Origin: Hypoxylon rubiginosum
Lineage: Eukaryota > Ascomycota > Sordariomycetes > Xylariales > Hypoxylaceae
DNA length: 64,000 nucleotides
Reading direction: 5' to 3'
Assembly (NCBI GenBank): GCA_902806565.1
Contig: CADCXA010000055.1
Span: 1,550,001-1,614,000 of the forward strand
Part shown: positions 34,403 to 45,487 of the stretch, piece after piece
How the letters are laid out: each line of letters opens with the position of its first letter
How positions within the stretch are numbered: position 1 is the stretch's first letter
Translations under genes and position numbers: made by a program
The notes under the pieces: model-generated
Seen by the model: only the letters and a program-made list of their open reading frames with translations
The model's database searches: none
What the model was told of the DNA's origin: nothing

Positions 34403-34824
34403 GGCAGGGGTGGTGGTGGCGAATTAGTCCTCGACATCCTCACCTTTCTCGGGTCAGCGTTTGGCGTGAGACGAACATGGAATTACAAGGATATGTCACC
34501 AGGGGGAGAATTGACAGATACATTGGAATCGGAAGAACTAGTTGCGAAGAGTCCCGGTCCCGTTGTAACCGACAGACGACCGTCGCCCCTCATCAGCCGG
34601 TCAATACTGAGACTTACGACGAGGGAATGTGGCTGTGTGGTTATAATTGTCATTTTGATTTTCATTCTACTTTGTAAATGAGGTATATACATACCAAGAT
34701 ACAGTTGATAGCCCCCCTTACCTAGAAATCTTTTCATTATGTTGTTGTTGTACGGTGAGTGCTATGGAAGCAGGACTATTCAATCTATCTGGAAGAATGT
34801 TGCCAATGTTGGTTTCTGGTTAGC
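34403..34824. other. Intergenic region
   Basis: A 71-codon plus frame at 34466-34681 ends in a hydrophobic helix (CVVIIVILIFILLC) and could be a tail-anchored microprotein, but no homologue or splice partner supports it. Confidence 0.3.
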
Positions 34825-35280
34825 TCAGATATCCTCCAGTCTAAATACTTCATAACCCGGCTCCTCGTACGGATGTGCCCTGTCGCGCCTATGTTAGCAC
34901 TCGCCTCTAAAAAAAAAAAAGAATTAGGTTGACCCAGAAGAGGATCGATTTGACAAGTAGGAATCTTCACTACTAACTACTCACTTCTTCAAAGCCTCAA
35001 CGGCTTTCCGAACCACGCTCTCGCCCACGCAGAGCGTTTCCACTCTAGCCTCCGGAACTTCCTCCAGCTCGCCGACCTTCCCGATGTGGGGATTCGCGGC
35101 GTCTCCCGGGCGGAATTGCCCCGTGCCCATCGTGGTCCAGCAGCACTCCGTGTAATTTCCCGGCCCGGGGTAGCGGCCGGCGCCCGCGGCGAAGATGGCG
35201 CTCTTGCAGGCAGCCAGGGCCGACGGCGGCACGCGGAACACGAGCTTGAAGCGCGGGGAAGCTGAACCGAGGCCCGCCAT
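34825..35280 (-). CDS. Small NIF3-like protein (NGG1-interacting factor 3 type), 119 aa
   Basis: Exons 35280-34985 and 34888-34825 with a 96-nt intron (donor GTGAGT, acceptor ACATAG). The join gives 119 residues ending HPYEEPGYEVFRLEDI, the expected end of this family, which confirms the splice. Other landmarks are KLVFRVPPSALAACKSAIFA, AGAGRYPGPGNYTECCWTT, GTGQFRPGDAANPHIGKVGE and LEEVPEARVETLCVGE. The ferredoxin-like fold is the same as the domain inserted in bacterial NIF3/YqfO proteins. Its biochemical role is not established. It lies between a transporter pseudogene and a transcription-factor-like gene, so context gives no clue. Confidence 0.88.
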
Positions 35281-35582
35281 TTCAATCGGTTATTCGCTAT
35301 CGTGAGCGCCTGACTCTATGTGTAGCTCTATTGGATAGATCCCCAGTTTCCTTCGAAACGACTAGTGTGCTTCAAGTATGTTATTTCATAGTAGGGATAG
35401 GTAAGATGCATGAGATAAAGTATGTGTTCATGCCAGATGGAGCCAGGTCATCTCATCGGCTCAGGTGAGGGGTAACTCAAGCACCAATTGCGTGGCAGCG
35501 TATGCTCATAGAGGTTATCCGAAGAGGGAGATGATTGGTATCAGCGCCAGTCATCCACATAACTTCCACGAGTTTGCTGCAT
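35281..35582. other. Intergenic region
   Basis: 5' flank of the NIF3-like gene and 3' flank of the transcription-factor-like gene; nothing recognised. Confidence 0.4.
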
Positions 35583-37396
35583 TCAGAACCCAAAGATGAA
35601 ATCAGGTCTCGTTCGGAAATAATCATCCCAAGTTACACGACGGCCCTCTGGGGCAGCCGTGTCCGCGGCCCATTTGCGCCGAAGTTCGTCGACGGCACTT
35701 ATTGGACCAAACGTGCCCATGGCCTGGCCTAGCATCTGCAGCCCCCTCGTGACAAATTCCTGTAGTTCGTTGTCATCGGGGCTAGTTTCCATACCGCATA
35801 CGAAAACCGGAAAGAACACCAGCTTTCCTATTCGCCTTGCGCAGTCCATATCGTGAAATAAAGGGACGAGTGCACGAGAAAGGGTTTGGTATGTCTGCTG
35901 CCTAAGTTTTTCGACGTCTAGCGTTGGGTCATCTTCGTATAGGAACTCTTTTCCTTCGGACGGATCCAGGATTAGTGTTCGCATCGCGTAAAGAAGAATA
36001 GCTGCACGATAAATAACACCAACAGTAAGCCATAAATCCGACCCCGAGGTTTCCGATGAACGAATTGTTGTCACTAGGCCATCCACTGGCGAGAGTGAGC
36101 TTGACTGGTTATTTGTTCGACTAAGGGGTCGAGTTGGTGGGTCCAATGGGCGAATTTCTTGTGATATATCAAACTCAACACCGTCACCATTTCGTTTCCA
36201 ACCCCGGAATCCTTTCATTCGTGCTGCCCATTCAGCAGGATTGAAAGATCGAATCTTGGCTAGCACCATTCGAGTCCCAGCTTGCCTTCTTGAAGCCAAC
36301 TTGGGCTTGCTCGAGATAGATCGGAGGTAGTTGACGAGGATTAGACTCTGGAAAAGTTCCTCGGGATATGGCGCGCTGATGGCTAGGATGGACTGAAATA
36401 TATCCACCTCAGCTTCCCAGTAATGCAAGGCCATCGACGCCGCGGTAGTCATGTACTTGTGCGAGGACGGTGTCGTAGTGGCTGCCCCTACGTCGATGCT
36501 ATAAAACTTAGTCATCATGGCCTCTAGAAAACACCGGCTTCTCCAAAAAAGCACCTACATCATGAAGAAAGCTACCAATGGCTTAAGGAAGGGGTTTTGG
36601 CTTATCATCTTCTTGAGGCCACCTCGCAGCTGAATAATCTTCCGAGCACCCTCAAGATGCACTCTCCAATCTGTGTAAGCCGACTGTGCCATCTATACGC
36701 ACATGATCAACACTTAAAATCAACGAAACATGTCACACTGAACAACTTACCGTGGACAGCAGAAGACATAGCACACACATGAATGTCGAATCGCTAGTCT
36801 GGACATCTGGGTTGCTGATACGATAATTAATGTCCTGTAGAGCACGAATTCGGAACTGGAACAGGTCTTGGTCTCTCTGGACCAGTGCAGAGGAGCGGAC
36901 GGAGGATATATCCTCTTGCATGGCTCTATGCAGAGTTGATGTTGATACAAGGAGGTTTATGTAGACCCTGGGAATCTTGTTGATTTGACGTGTGTCGATT
37001 TGGAAGGGATTGAAGTGAGAGCTGATAGAGATGAGATCTCCGCTGACACATTCGTTAACTGCGGTCTAGGTCAGTAGCCTGACCTGCGGGCTAATACGAT
37101 GAGATGCACCGACAGTAATGCAATCCGTCAAATACCATCTGCGCCTCGGCGTATAGCGAAGGGATTGGGTCCCAAGCGATACCATACAGTTCCTCGTCAG
37201 GCACCAGATCCGGGGTGAGCCGGGCCACTACACCACCTTCGGCTTCAGCTGCGTCTCGGTTGGCGTCACTAGGCTCTACGCGCCGCGGCGACACCATGGC
37301 GTTGGATTCAGGGCTACCAGCCCCGGTGTCGCTACATGGCGATGGTGGTTTATTAAGCATGGGGGAAGCAGCGTCAACGCCAGATGACGTTCTCAT
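35583..37396 (-). CDS. Fungal-specific transcription factor domain protein, zinc cluster not found
   Basis: Four exons, 37396-37114, 37058-36751, 36692-36559 and 36498-35583, with introns of 55, 58 and 60 nt; phases agree and give 546 residues. The order of motifs fits the Fungal_trans_2 domain: FDGLHYFNECVSGDL...NPFQ, LVSTSTLHRAM, LFQFRIRALQDINYRISNP, TFMCVLCLLLST, WRVHLEGARKIIQLRGGL, IIDVGAATTTPSS, and the C-terminal WDDYFRTRPDFIFGF. The N-terminus begins with a Ser/Pro linker and no Cys6 zinc cluster. The frame stays open upstream of 37396 to an acceptor-like CATCTACAG near 37434, so an additional 5' exon is possible, but I saw no C-x2-C-x6-C pattern between 37440 and 38000. Confidence 0.8.
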
Positions 37397-38052
37397 CAAG
37401 TCAACGAGGATATGCTGTTGACTTTGACTCTGTAGATGGACAACATAAATGACTTGAACCTACAAAGTCTCCGGTCTCATGACCAAATTGGGCCAAGCGT
37501 ATTTGTTATTTCGCACCTGCATGTTCGAGAACCCGAACATCTGGCAATTGGTAGACAGCCGGCGAGATTACTTGGCAATGAGCTGCCCTTACGTACCTTG
37601 TTTTACATACCTGGGTGCCTGGATATATCTACGCAGATATGTTTAGAATAGCAGTTTTGATGATAGACGGCGCTAATCACTATAAGTTGACGATTTGAAG
37701 ATGTGAAGCCTCATAAGCTTGGAAGGAAGACTGAATATTGTGGGGAGCTGTATTCTTAGCAATGGCATCATTGGCGACATGACGAAAATATTCATGTTCG
37801 ATAGGTCTCCATTGTTCAGCTGAGAGCTAGCACGTAGCTTCGTAGCTGGCAAGTGAGATAAGTACCGGTACTTGGACCCAATGTGGTGGACGGGACGGAC
37901 GACGGAAAATATTAAAAAAAGATTAAAACACCTTCCATCTAATAAACAGCGCGAAAATTCATCTAATTCTTTTGTCACCGGAACCTTGGTGGGTTACGAA
38001 GCAAACAAGTAGCAGTACGGTTCTTTCCCTTAGCTGCCTTAGGTATCTCTGG
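37397..38052. other. Intergenic region upstream of the transcription-factor-like gene
   Basis: Searched by eye for a zinc-cluster exon on the minus strand; none seen. Short frames only. Confidence 0.4.
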
Positions 38053-38767
38053 TATTGTAGGCTCAGGGTGGTAAATTGATGTTGAAGCTGTAAAATCTAA
38101 GTTTTCCTGCCAGAATTTAGAATCGGCTAATATCCCCACTGATTAGGTAACCATCCCATACACGGCCAAATATCCCTTAAGCAGTATAAAGAGCTGCTCA
38201 ACACACTCGAATTCGAAGCCATTCCCAGTATTTCCTCGTCTATTCTGCCCTTAGAATCCGTGGCAAGTTTATCCTTCAACTGTAGAATCTCCTTAAATCT
38301 CCATACCACACAGACAAGATAAATAAATACACATAAATCCATTTAATCCAACTTACTAACAACCTTGGATTTAGGGGTACCACAAACACACAAAAATACT
38401 AAACCGAGGATTTTAAAACTGAAATATTGTTAGAATCCAACAGGCTCGTCATGGATTTTTCGTGGTAAAAAAAAGAGGCATTTCCAAGAATATAGCTTCA
38501 TATTTAATGGCAATTTCCGTTATTTTCGCTGGCAAGACATGTATTTTTTAGTGTGTTTTTTAATCAGAATTTTCTCAGGAATCTCAAGTTATAATTAAAT
38601 AATAATACCCGCGATAAGAAACAAGCAACCAAAAGAATAAGAAAACTACAGCTCTCACCAATTGTAGGCTCAAGGTGGTAAATTGATATTAAAGCTGTAA
38701 AATCTAAGTTTTCCTGCCAGAATTTAGAATCGGCTGATATCCCCACTGATTAGGTAACCATCCCACA
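38053..38767. mobile_element. Candidate small element with 105-bp terminal direct repeats
   Basis: 38054-38158 and 38661-38765 are the same 105-bp sequence with four differences, all G/A transitions. Shifted slightly inward, each repeat can be read as starting TG (TGTAGGCTC) and ending CA (CATCCCA), as long terminal repeats do. The 10-mer GTATCTCTGG occurs immediately outside on both sides (38043-38052 and 38768-38777), suggesting a target-site duplication. The 715-bp unit has no convincing coding frame. It could be a terminal-repeat retrotransposon in miniature; a 10-bp duplication is long for that class, so the class is uncertain. Confidence 0.6.
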
Positions 38768-39243
38768 GTATCTCTGGCTTTTAGTGCTAAAGCTAGGCCA
38801 CAAACCAAGGCGAATGACGCACAAACCACGGTTGCGACGGCCAACGGACTGATGAATTCATTCAAGACAGCTGGCCCCGGGGTGCATACCTGGTGCAGAT
38901 GTACCTATACAACTATCGATAGGCGCACAAGCAGCAGGGTCCCGGGTACTAGGTACTAGGTACAAACACACAAGGGCAAAATCAAGTGGCTCTCGTCGTC
39001 ATTTTTTCCCACTTCCATACTTCCATACAAATCCAGCCACCTCACCACCTTGCAAGCTTTCTTTCCCACCACGCAATACGCCAATACAACATCATAAACT
39101 CTTCCCCCAAGGCATTCCCACGTCCGCGTATATCTAGGTAACTCTACGGTTGCACGCGACCAACTTCTTGCTTCGGAATCGTTTTCTAGTATTTTTGCGA
39201 CAATTCATTCTGACATAGTTCCGAGTACCGGAATATTGGAATC
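38768..39243. promoter_or_regulatory. Upstream region of the TMEM33/Pom33 gene
   Basis: Contains CT-rich leader sequence before the ATG and a GTACTAGGTACTAGGTAC triplet near 38945-38962. No TATA element recognised. Confidence 0.35.
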
Positions 39244-40373
39244 ATGGCACCTCCGCCCTCCGCGAATCTGCCACTCGGCGAGAGGATCCTAGCTCTCGCC
39301 AAAACCTTGCAGTGTGCGTAAAACCGCATGCCTCTTCCCGGGCTCACCGACTATTCTGTAGCTGTTACTGACATTCGAAGCAATACAGTTGCTTGGTTCA
39401 GCGGGTATGTCAAATCCTTACTACCTCCAAACATATTCCTCGAAGTCGCCCTGCGACTCGTTTCGGATACCGGCCTGGTCTCTGGGATTGGAAGCCAAAG
39501 TTGTGACAAAGAAGCTCGAATCCGCTAACCTCCTAACTCGCTTCTATCTACAGACACCTTGTACTGCTCCTATGCATATTCCGATACACCTTCTCTTTCA
39601 TCACCTTCAACTACGCTAGCCGCTGGGCTCGATTCACCTATCGCACCGCCTTCATTTCCGCAGCTTTGACCTACGGAATCGTCGTGTACAAGACGTGGCG
39701 AGCTCGACAGAAGGTGGGCGCCAAGAACATAGGAGCTATCGGCATACTCGCTGATGAGAATGTCCAATATCTCGGTATGTTACCTGCTGATCTTTCCTTG
39801 GCAACAGCTATACTAATGTTTTCGCTCTTAGCCATGGCCCTGGTCTGGCTTCTTGCTCCTCAATACACCCTTGCTATGCTTCCCTACGGCATCTACTCCG
39901 TGTTCCACGTCGCGACCTATACTCGGAACAACGTGATCCCCACCATCCAGCCCAGCAAGCCTCCTGCCGGTGCTTCTCCGGGTGCCAAGGCGCAGTCTGC
40001 CAACCCCATTGCCGAAGTTATAGGAAACTTCGTCAAGCGATACTACGATATGTCCATGTCTATCGTATCCGCTCTCGAGATTGTGCTCTGGGTCCGGCTA
40101 TTCCTTGCTGCCGTCTTCTTCCGGAAGTACTCGTGGATTCTCATCACTATCTACACCGTCTTCCTTCGAACTCGATTCGCTCAGAGCTCTCATGTGCAGG
40201 ACTCCTTCATACTGCTAGAGTCTCGTGCCGACTCCTTGGTGAGTGCTCAAGGTACTCCCCCGGTCGCGCGAACCGTCTGGGAGGCAGTGAAGACCGGCGT
40301 GCGCCAATTCCACGAAGCGACGGATATCACCAAGTATGCGAACGGATCCGCGGTACCTAAGAAGACCCACTGA
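39244..40373 (+). CDS. ER/nuclear-envelope membrane protein, TMEM33/Pom33 family
   Basis: Four exons: 39244-39313, a 16-nt microexon 39389-39404, 39554-39774 and 39832-40373; introns of 75, 149 and 57 nt. All phases agree and give 282 residues. The spliced N-terminal part reads LALAKTLQ-FAWFSG-HLVLLLCIFRYTFSF, continuous across the microexon. Four hydrophobic segments follow the family pattern (about 23-50, 60-80, 105-130 and 180-215), with conserved TYGIVVYKTWRAR and LPYGIYSVFHVATYTRN. Pom33 and S. pombe Tts1 act in nuclear pore distribution and ER shape. The C-terminal 60 residues are soluble and amphipathic, as in Pom33 membrane-binding tails. Confidence 0.92.
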
Positions 40374-42018
40374 GGACCTCCATGGGTAACCTCTACCCCG
40401 AGTAAGATTGGTCATGGTTGAACGCCTACGGTGATATGGCGCGAAGACGTATACGTGCCAGGCTACGCGGAGGGGGCAGAAAGGTATCAAGACGGCGTAG
40501 AGTCTGCGCAAAGCAGCCTGGTAGATAGCAGGTGGCAATGAGTAATAAGAGGGGACGCGAGGACGCAATCGATACGGGGTTCGGAAGGAGAAGTAGAAAA
40601 CGCTACGCTCGGTCAATAAGATGAGTTATTCTACTTAAGTTGATGGACGGCAGGGCGGGGCGAACGGTGGGCTTGTATTTACATCAACACTGGTTAATGG
40701 GTTTTCCTGCTGTACTTGTTTCCCGTGCCAGTTTCTAGGCTGAGACAATTCCTTCATCCCAAATAATTCCCTTATCAGCAAGGCCTTTTCGATTCTTCTC
40801 GCGCTTAGCGAGTATGTGTCATGTGTCATGCTCAAACTTGTAAATCAAGAGGGTTCAATCCCAACCCAAGGACCTAGAGATGCCTCTTCCAAAGTATGTT
40901 CCTGTCATCTGTCTACAGGAATTCAGGACGAGACGTAGTCTACGCCCTTACAGCCCTCCTGGTGAAGAGGCTGTGTATATGCGGGAAGCCGTTCATGGCA
41001 CATTGAGTACTGCTCGTTACTAGAACTGTGCGACTGTGAAGCTCTGCCTGCTTGCAGATGGAATTTTGTCATCGTCAGAATATTTATCCCTTTAACTCCA
41101 TATCCAATTATGAAGACTAGCATCGAGGCCTTTCCCCTCGAATGTAGCTAGCATCATATACATCGAATCTCACAGTCTGGCTGGCTCATACAGGCATCGA
41201 GTCAGGTCGTCACACTGGTCCTCGACGTTTCCTTTAACTTATGCCTCACAACTTTCCCCCGTCTTATGAAAGAATTCCTCACGCAGACGACTAGTCATGT
41301 ATCTACCGTAAGTCATCTAAACACTGTCAATATAGAGCAAAGTACCTACTCCCTTGCTCCGGTTATTAGTACAGACTTCTACATCCAGAAGGATTAAAAG
41401 GGGGATACATTCAGAGTTCAAAGAGTTTAACGAGTTGCACTCAACTCTATACACCATACCTTGGCTCTTTTCCCTATGAGATAAAGAGGCAAGTCCCCTT
41501 CTGCCTCCTTTTTGCTACACCGCCTTAGGTGCCCTTCAGGTGCCTAGGCACCTTAACGAAATGTTTGAAACATGATAGTATGTAAACTTATGTTAGACAT
41601 GTTCTCTCCTTATTATTGGCAACAAGATGACAATGACTTGTTAAAGAGCCTCTTGTTAAATTGGGTCATCCTTGTATAGCATTGTAGTCGAGGGTAGTGT
41701 GTAACGCACATGGCTGAAGTCCTGATAGAACAAGGAATTTGCTCAATGAGGCCAATGAAACATGTCGCTTTATTCAACTTCACCATCAAAGTTCCACATG
41801 CAGACAGACGCTTTTGCGTTTGTGTACAGCTAACGGTGATAATCTTTCAACTAATATCAGGTAGGCAATCCTAATGCTATGCAAAACTCACAGAATCGTG
41901 TATAAACATTCCTTAAAATAATTGGTTCTTCCAAGTCGCGTAATAGAACAGTGTCGGCCTAGCTAGCGTCAATTAACTGCCATTCGTCGTAAATAATTAT
42001 TTGCAATATACTGACAAG
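40374..42018. other. Intergenic region, about 1.6 kb
   Basis: 3' flank of the Pom33 gene and 5' flank of the amidoligase gene. It holds a perfect 16-bp palindrome AGGTGCCTAGGCACCT at 41538-41553. No supported gene; a tRNA T-arm-like string near 40849-40860 is not part of a foldable tRNA. Confidence 0.45.
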
Positions 42019-44836
42019 ATGGAGTACGGATATTCGGACGCAAATAATCCTAAGGGATGGTCAACGTCCAAAGCTGAGGCCTTTGACGATCCGCCGGGAT
42101 TTAGTAATCATTTAAGATGGCTGGATGCTGACGGTGATTATGACAAAATGGATATGGATGATTCTTCCGAGGAGGATTATAGCGACGATGATGAGGATGG
42201 GTATGTAGCCCGGTACGATAGGGAGAGGGAGACTGCTCCCCTGTTACCGGCGCCAACCTCTTTGGTGCAGGATCGCGATATTTCCGAGGACGACAGGCCC
42301 GACGATCCTCCCTTGTTTAAAAACAAGACCGAGGACCAAGACGTAAGTAATAACTGTTCCATGTTCTTATTTGCCCTCGATACGTTGGATTCTTTCTTAT
42401 ATTAACATTGAAGGGAGTTATTGCTTACTCTATTGATTACAGACACTAGGTATTGGGTATGTGCAGAAGACCCCTTAAGCGAAGCCCATCACTAATGCCA
42501 AGGTAGTATGTAGTGAAATACTTCCTAAAGGGATATATACCTTAAACTTCGTAGAGTACTCATGCGTCTGTCTAAGCGCATGCGTTTCTAGTGAGGTTTG
42601 AGTGTTCAGTTGGGACGCCAATACTAACACAGACTGTAGAGCTTGAATTTCTTCTCGCGGTATGCCCACGGCGAACACGTCGGCGCGAGGGTGGCGGTAT
42701 AACGGATCCGCACCCGGAAGATACGCGCTGGATATCACAACGGCTCGCAAGACACTCTTATCGCCCAGCTCCAGGCGAAAGCGATAGCGAAGACGAAGAG
42801 AGGAAGAGGGACCCGGACGAAAGACAGAACCTCATGGAGCAGCAGAGCACCAGCCAACAGAGACTCACTTATTACTCTATACGGAGGATGGTTAGGTGAG
42901 TAATTAAAATACCCCCCTTTTCACTCCTGTTTGAAGCTGTTTTCCAAGAAATTCTCGAACTTTGACAACAATATGACCAAACCCGATACATTCTTGTTCT
43001 ACTTACAGATACACCTTTGATACCTAGGTAGTCTACTGGCATCCTCGGAGATACGATAGAAATAGGACGTAGATATAAACCTGAGACTAACAACTTGTCG
43101 CAACAGGCTACTACGAAGAAATGGTGTGACGGCAGTGGAGGAAATGGGTGCTTATGTAGATGGCAGCGAAAGTGAAATAGACGAAAATGACCGACCAGAC
43201 TGGGACTATATCATAAGGGACTTTCCCGTCACATCATCCTACATACCTACGGCGAGCAATGACGATATGAGCACGATCGGCAGAAATTTCGCAACTCAAT
43301 TCGTCGAGAAGCATTGCGCAAATTACGGGGCCGAATTTTGGAAGTTTCCAAAAGGTAGAATGTGGGACGTAATCAACAGAGTGCGGGAGGGCCTTACAGC
43401 TGGGGGTTGGCCAGACGAGGAGTGCAGACGCATATCTGACACCTTTAGGCGGACGCTTGACGAAAGCCATGGTTGGGCGCGGTCCCGAAACGCACTGTCA
43501 CTTCAGAATTCAGAGCCGGATCCTGATCACGTCCCGGTGGTCGGCCTGGACGATGAATACCGAGTATGGAGAGTTATAATGGACGGCTCGGTGGACGGGG
43601 AAGGGATGACACCCGATAGATACTATATACCTCCGGCCCTGGCAGGCGAGGTTCCAATGAACCGGTATCACTGGTTCGGCGCCGAAGTAGTCAGTCCCGT
43701 GCTCCCGGCCAGAAGCGAGAAGACGTACGAGAATATACGCAAGGTTTGCGGCATTCTGCGAGACCATCTGCGCATCCACAAGCCTATGGAGGTGTCGACG
43801 GGCTTGCACGTTCATATGGGCCACCTGCACGGATGGAATCTCTTGCAGCTCAAGAAATTCGTCACGCTGTGGAGCTTGGTGGAAGATACACTCATACACG
43901 CCCACAGAAGAGACAGGGGCTCGCCGAGAATGGCGCAATGGTGAGTTATAGTCGGGAAAGACGAGCGTGACCTAGCTGGTCTTACGCGGTATGTATAAAT
44001 CTCTTGTGGGCAATGTTACTAATATGTCAAGCAGGTGCGGGAAAATGATAGAGCGCACGAACCTGGCTTACGGTATCCTTAATGACAACTTAGGGGTTCA
44101 AAACTCCTGGAGCATGTTCAGGCCGAGGACAGCCCCAAGGACCCGACAGCGACTTCGAGAGCTTATGGAAAAGTATGTGCCGGTCGATTTGCTGGATGCG
44201 AGACAGAGTGAATTCCTTGGAGAGGTATGGGAATACACAACAATTGACGAGTTGATAGATGGGATGTCAGGTGCAGTATCCGATGATGAACGTGAGGTTA
44301 CATATAACAAGCCATCAGCGCGGATGCGCGTACGTGGTGAGAAATATTCCGAAGGAGTGGCGATACAGACTGTCGAGATTAGAACCATGCATGGGACAGT
44401 CGATGCCGAACAGTAAGTAGCCCTGATCCTTTTTCTAACAGTCTCAGCTCGAATCCTCGTATTAGATGGCGAGCACCGAGAAAGCAGAAGGGAGCAAAGT
44501 AACTGACACAAGCCCTGCAGCATAATCCACTGGATTCACGTCCTAGAACGCATCTTGTACTATATACGTCGGGCCGGGCAGGCCAGGTTCCGGGAAACAA
44601 TATTCAATATCCAGAGTCATGGCGGCCAAGACCTAGCCACGGTGCTATCATTCCTCGAGGTGAACTCTGCGTCGGTGGAATTCTTCATGAGCGACATCAA
44701 TAGGGGGCTCGACGGGGCGACTGGAAAGGAATGGTTCGTCTACCCCGACAATGATAGAGTCGACTGGGATCAACCGTTCATGGTGCCTGGCTATGCGGCA
44801 ACACATGGTGCCCAGTATAACTTTCAGCAGGGGTGA
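42019..44836 (+). CDS. Putative amidoligase (amidoligase_2 family)
   Basis: Multi-exon gene. Exon 1 is 42019-42342 (acidic, MEYGYSDANN start). The later exons are well supported: about 42645-42895, 43107-43940, 44035-44412 and 44521-44836, with introns of 211, 94 and 108 nt and matching phases. The core has VELEFLLAV near 42640, GAEVVSPVL at about 43680, STGLHVHMGHLHGW at about 43800, NLAYGILN and IQTVEIRTMHGTVDAEQ-HIIHWI across the last splice. This matches the carboxylate-amine ligase-like fold of amidoligases, where the E-x-E and H-V-H motifs bind metal and ATP. The join between exon 1 and the VELEF exon is unresolved: either one intron of about 290 nt or a 7-nt microexon near 42442. The substrate is unknown. 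Confidence 0.8.
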
Positions 44837-45487
44837 TATATTCGTAGCTCGAGATTTGACTATACGAATGAAACAAGTCGAAAAAAAATGCAAAAGCTCA
44901 GCCAGGTTCGAGCCCCCGGCGGGGCTCGAACCTGGCTTACGAAAATCCTCGGGAGGATTTTACTAAGGCGCGGGGCGCGGGGCGGGGCCGGGTTCTCATA
45001 CTCTAACCATTAGGCCATTGGGCCACTTGGCCCACGGTGGCCTAGTGGTTAGAGGAGCTTCCGGCCGATGGAATGTGCTCTGTTACTATGGAATATAGCT
45101 GCGTAACCGTTACTATCGCGAGCTTCCTTTGCGCCATAGGAGTCCGGCTCTGATGAATTTTTTGTAGATTTAATTAATCTCTTCCACCACCTTTTAAAAT
45201 TAACGAACCACATTTTCTGAAGAATGATGACTAAGCCATATGGGGGTGTCTCCATGATACTCCACGCCTTTGATCCGATGACGTAAATTCTCTAATTCAA
45301 GTGCCAAGGCAGGTTTACGTCGAGAGCCTTGTCCCTTTCATCACCTATATGTATTACTATCACCTACGTAAACCATACGCTATTCTTTACGCCACAGCAT
45401 GTGAAGTCTTTCTGCTTATGTAGGGTTGGAGAAAATAACCCATGATGCCCAGTTCGCTCGTCTACCTAATCGTCTGACTTGAGAAGA
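44837..45487. other. Intergenic region around the tRNA-like element
   Basis: Between the amidoligase stop and the PTEN-like start. Apart from the tRNA-like element no gene is seen. Confidence 0.5.
44881..45056 (-). ncRNA. tRNA-derived, hairpin-rich Pol III-type element (SINE-like)
   Basis: Read on the minus strand, a perfect box A (TGGCCTAATGG, 45017-45007) is followed by a perfect box B (GGTTCGAGCCC, 44932-44922) and a run of eight T (44888-44881), the order of a Pol III gene. The box B sits in a 17-bp perfect stem (44900-44916 with 44921-44937, four-nt loop), so a plus-strand box B also exists. A second 9-bp palindrome is at 44942-44961. To the right, a plus-strand box A-like TGGCCTAGTGG (45038-45048) forms an inverted copy of the first. 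No full cloverleaf or anticodon arm can be drawn, so this is not an ordinary tRNA. Confidence 0.5.

Noticed and set aside
34466..34681. 71-codon frame with C-terminal hydrophobic helix
   Set aside because: Attractive as a tail-anchored protein, but without homologue, conserved context or clear promoter; not listed as a gene.
40830..40870. GGGTTCAATCCC with a preceding CTTG-CAAG stem
   Set aside because: Resembles T-arm and anticodon stem, but the D-arm and acceptor stem do not pair.
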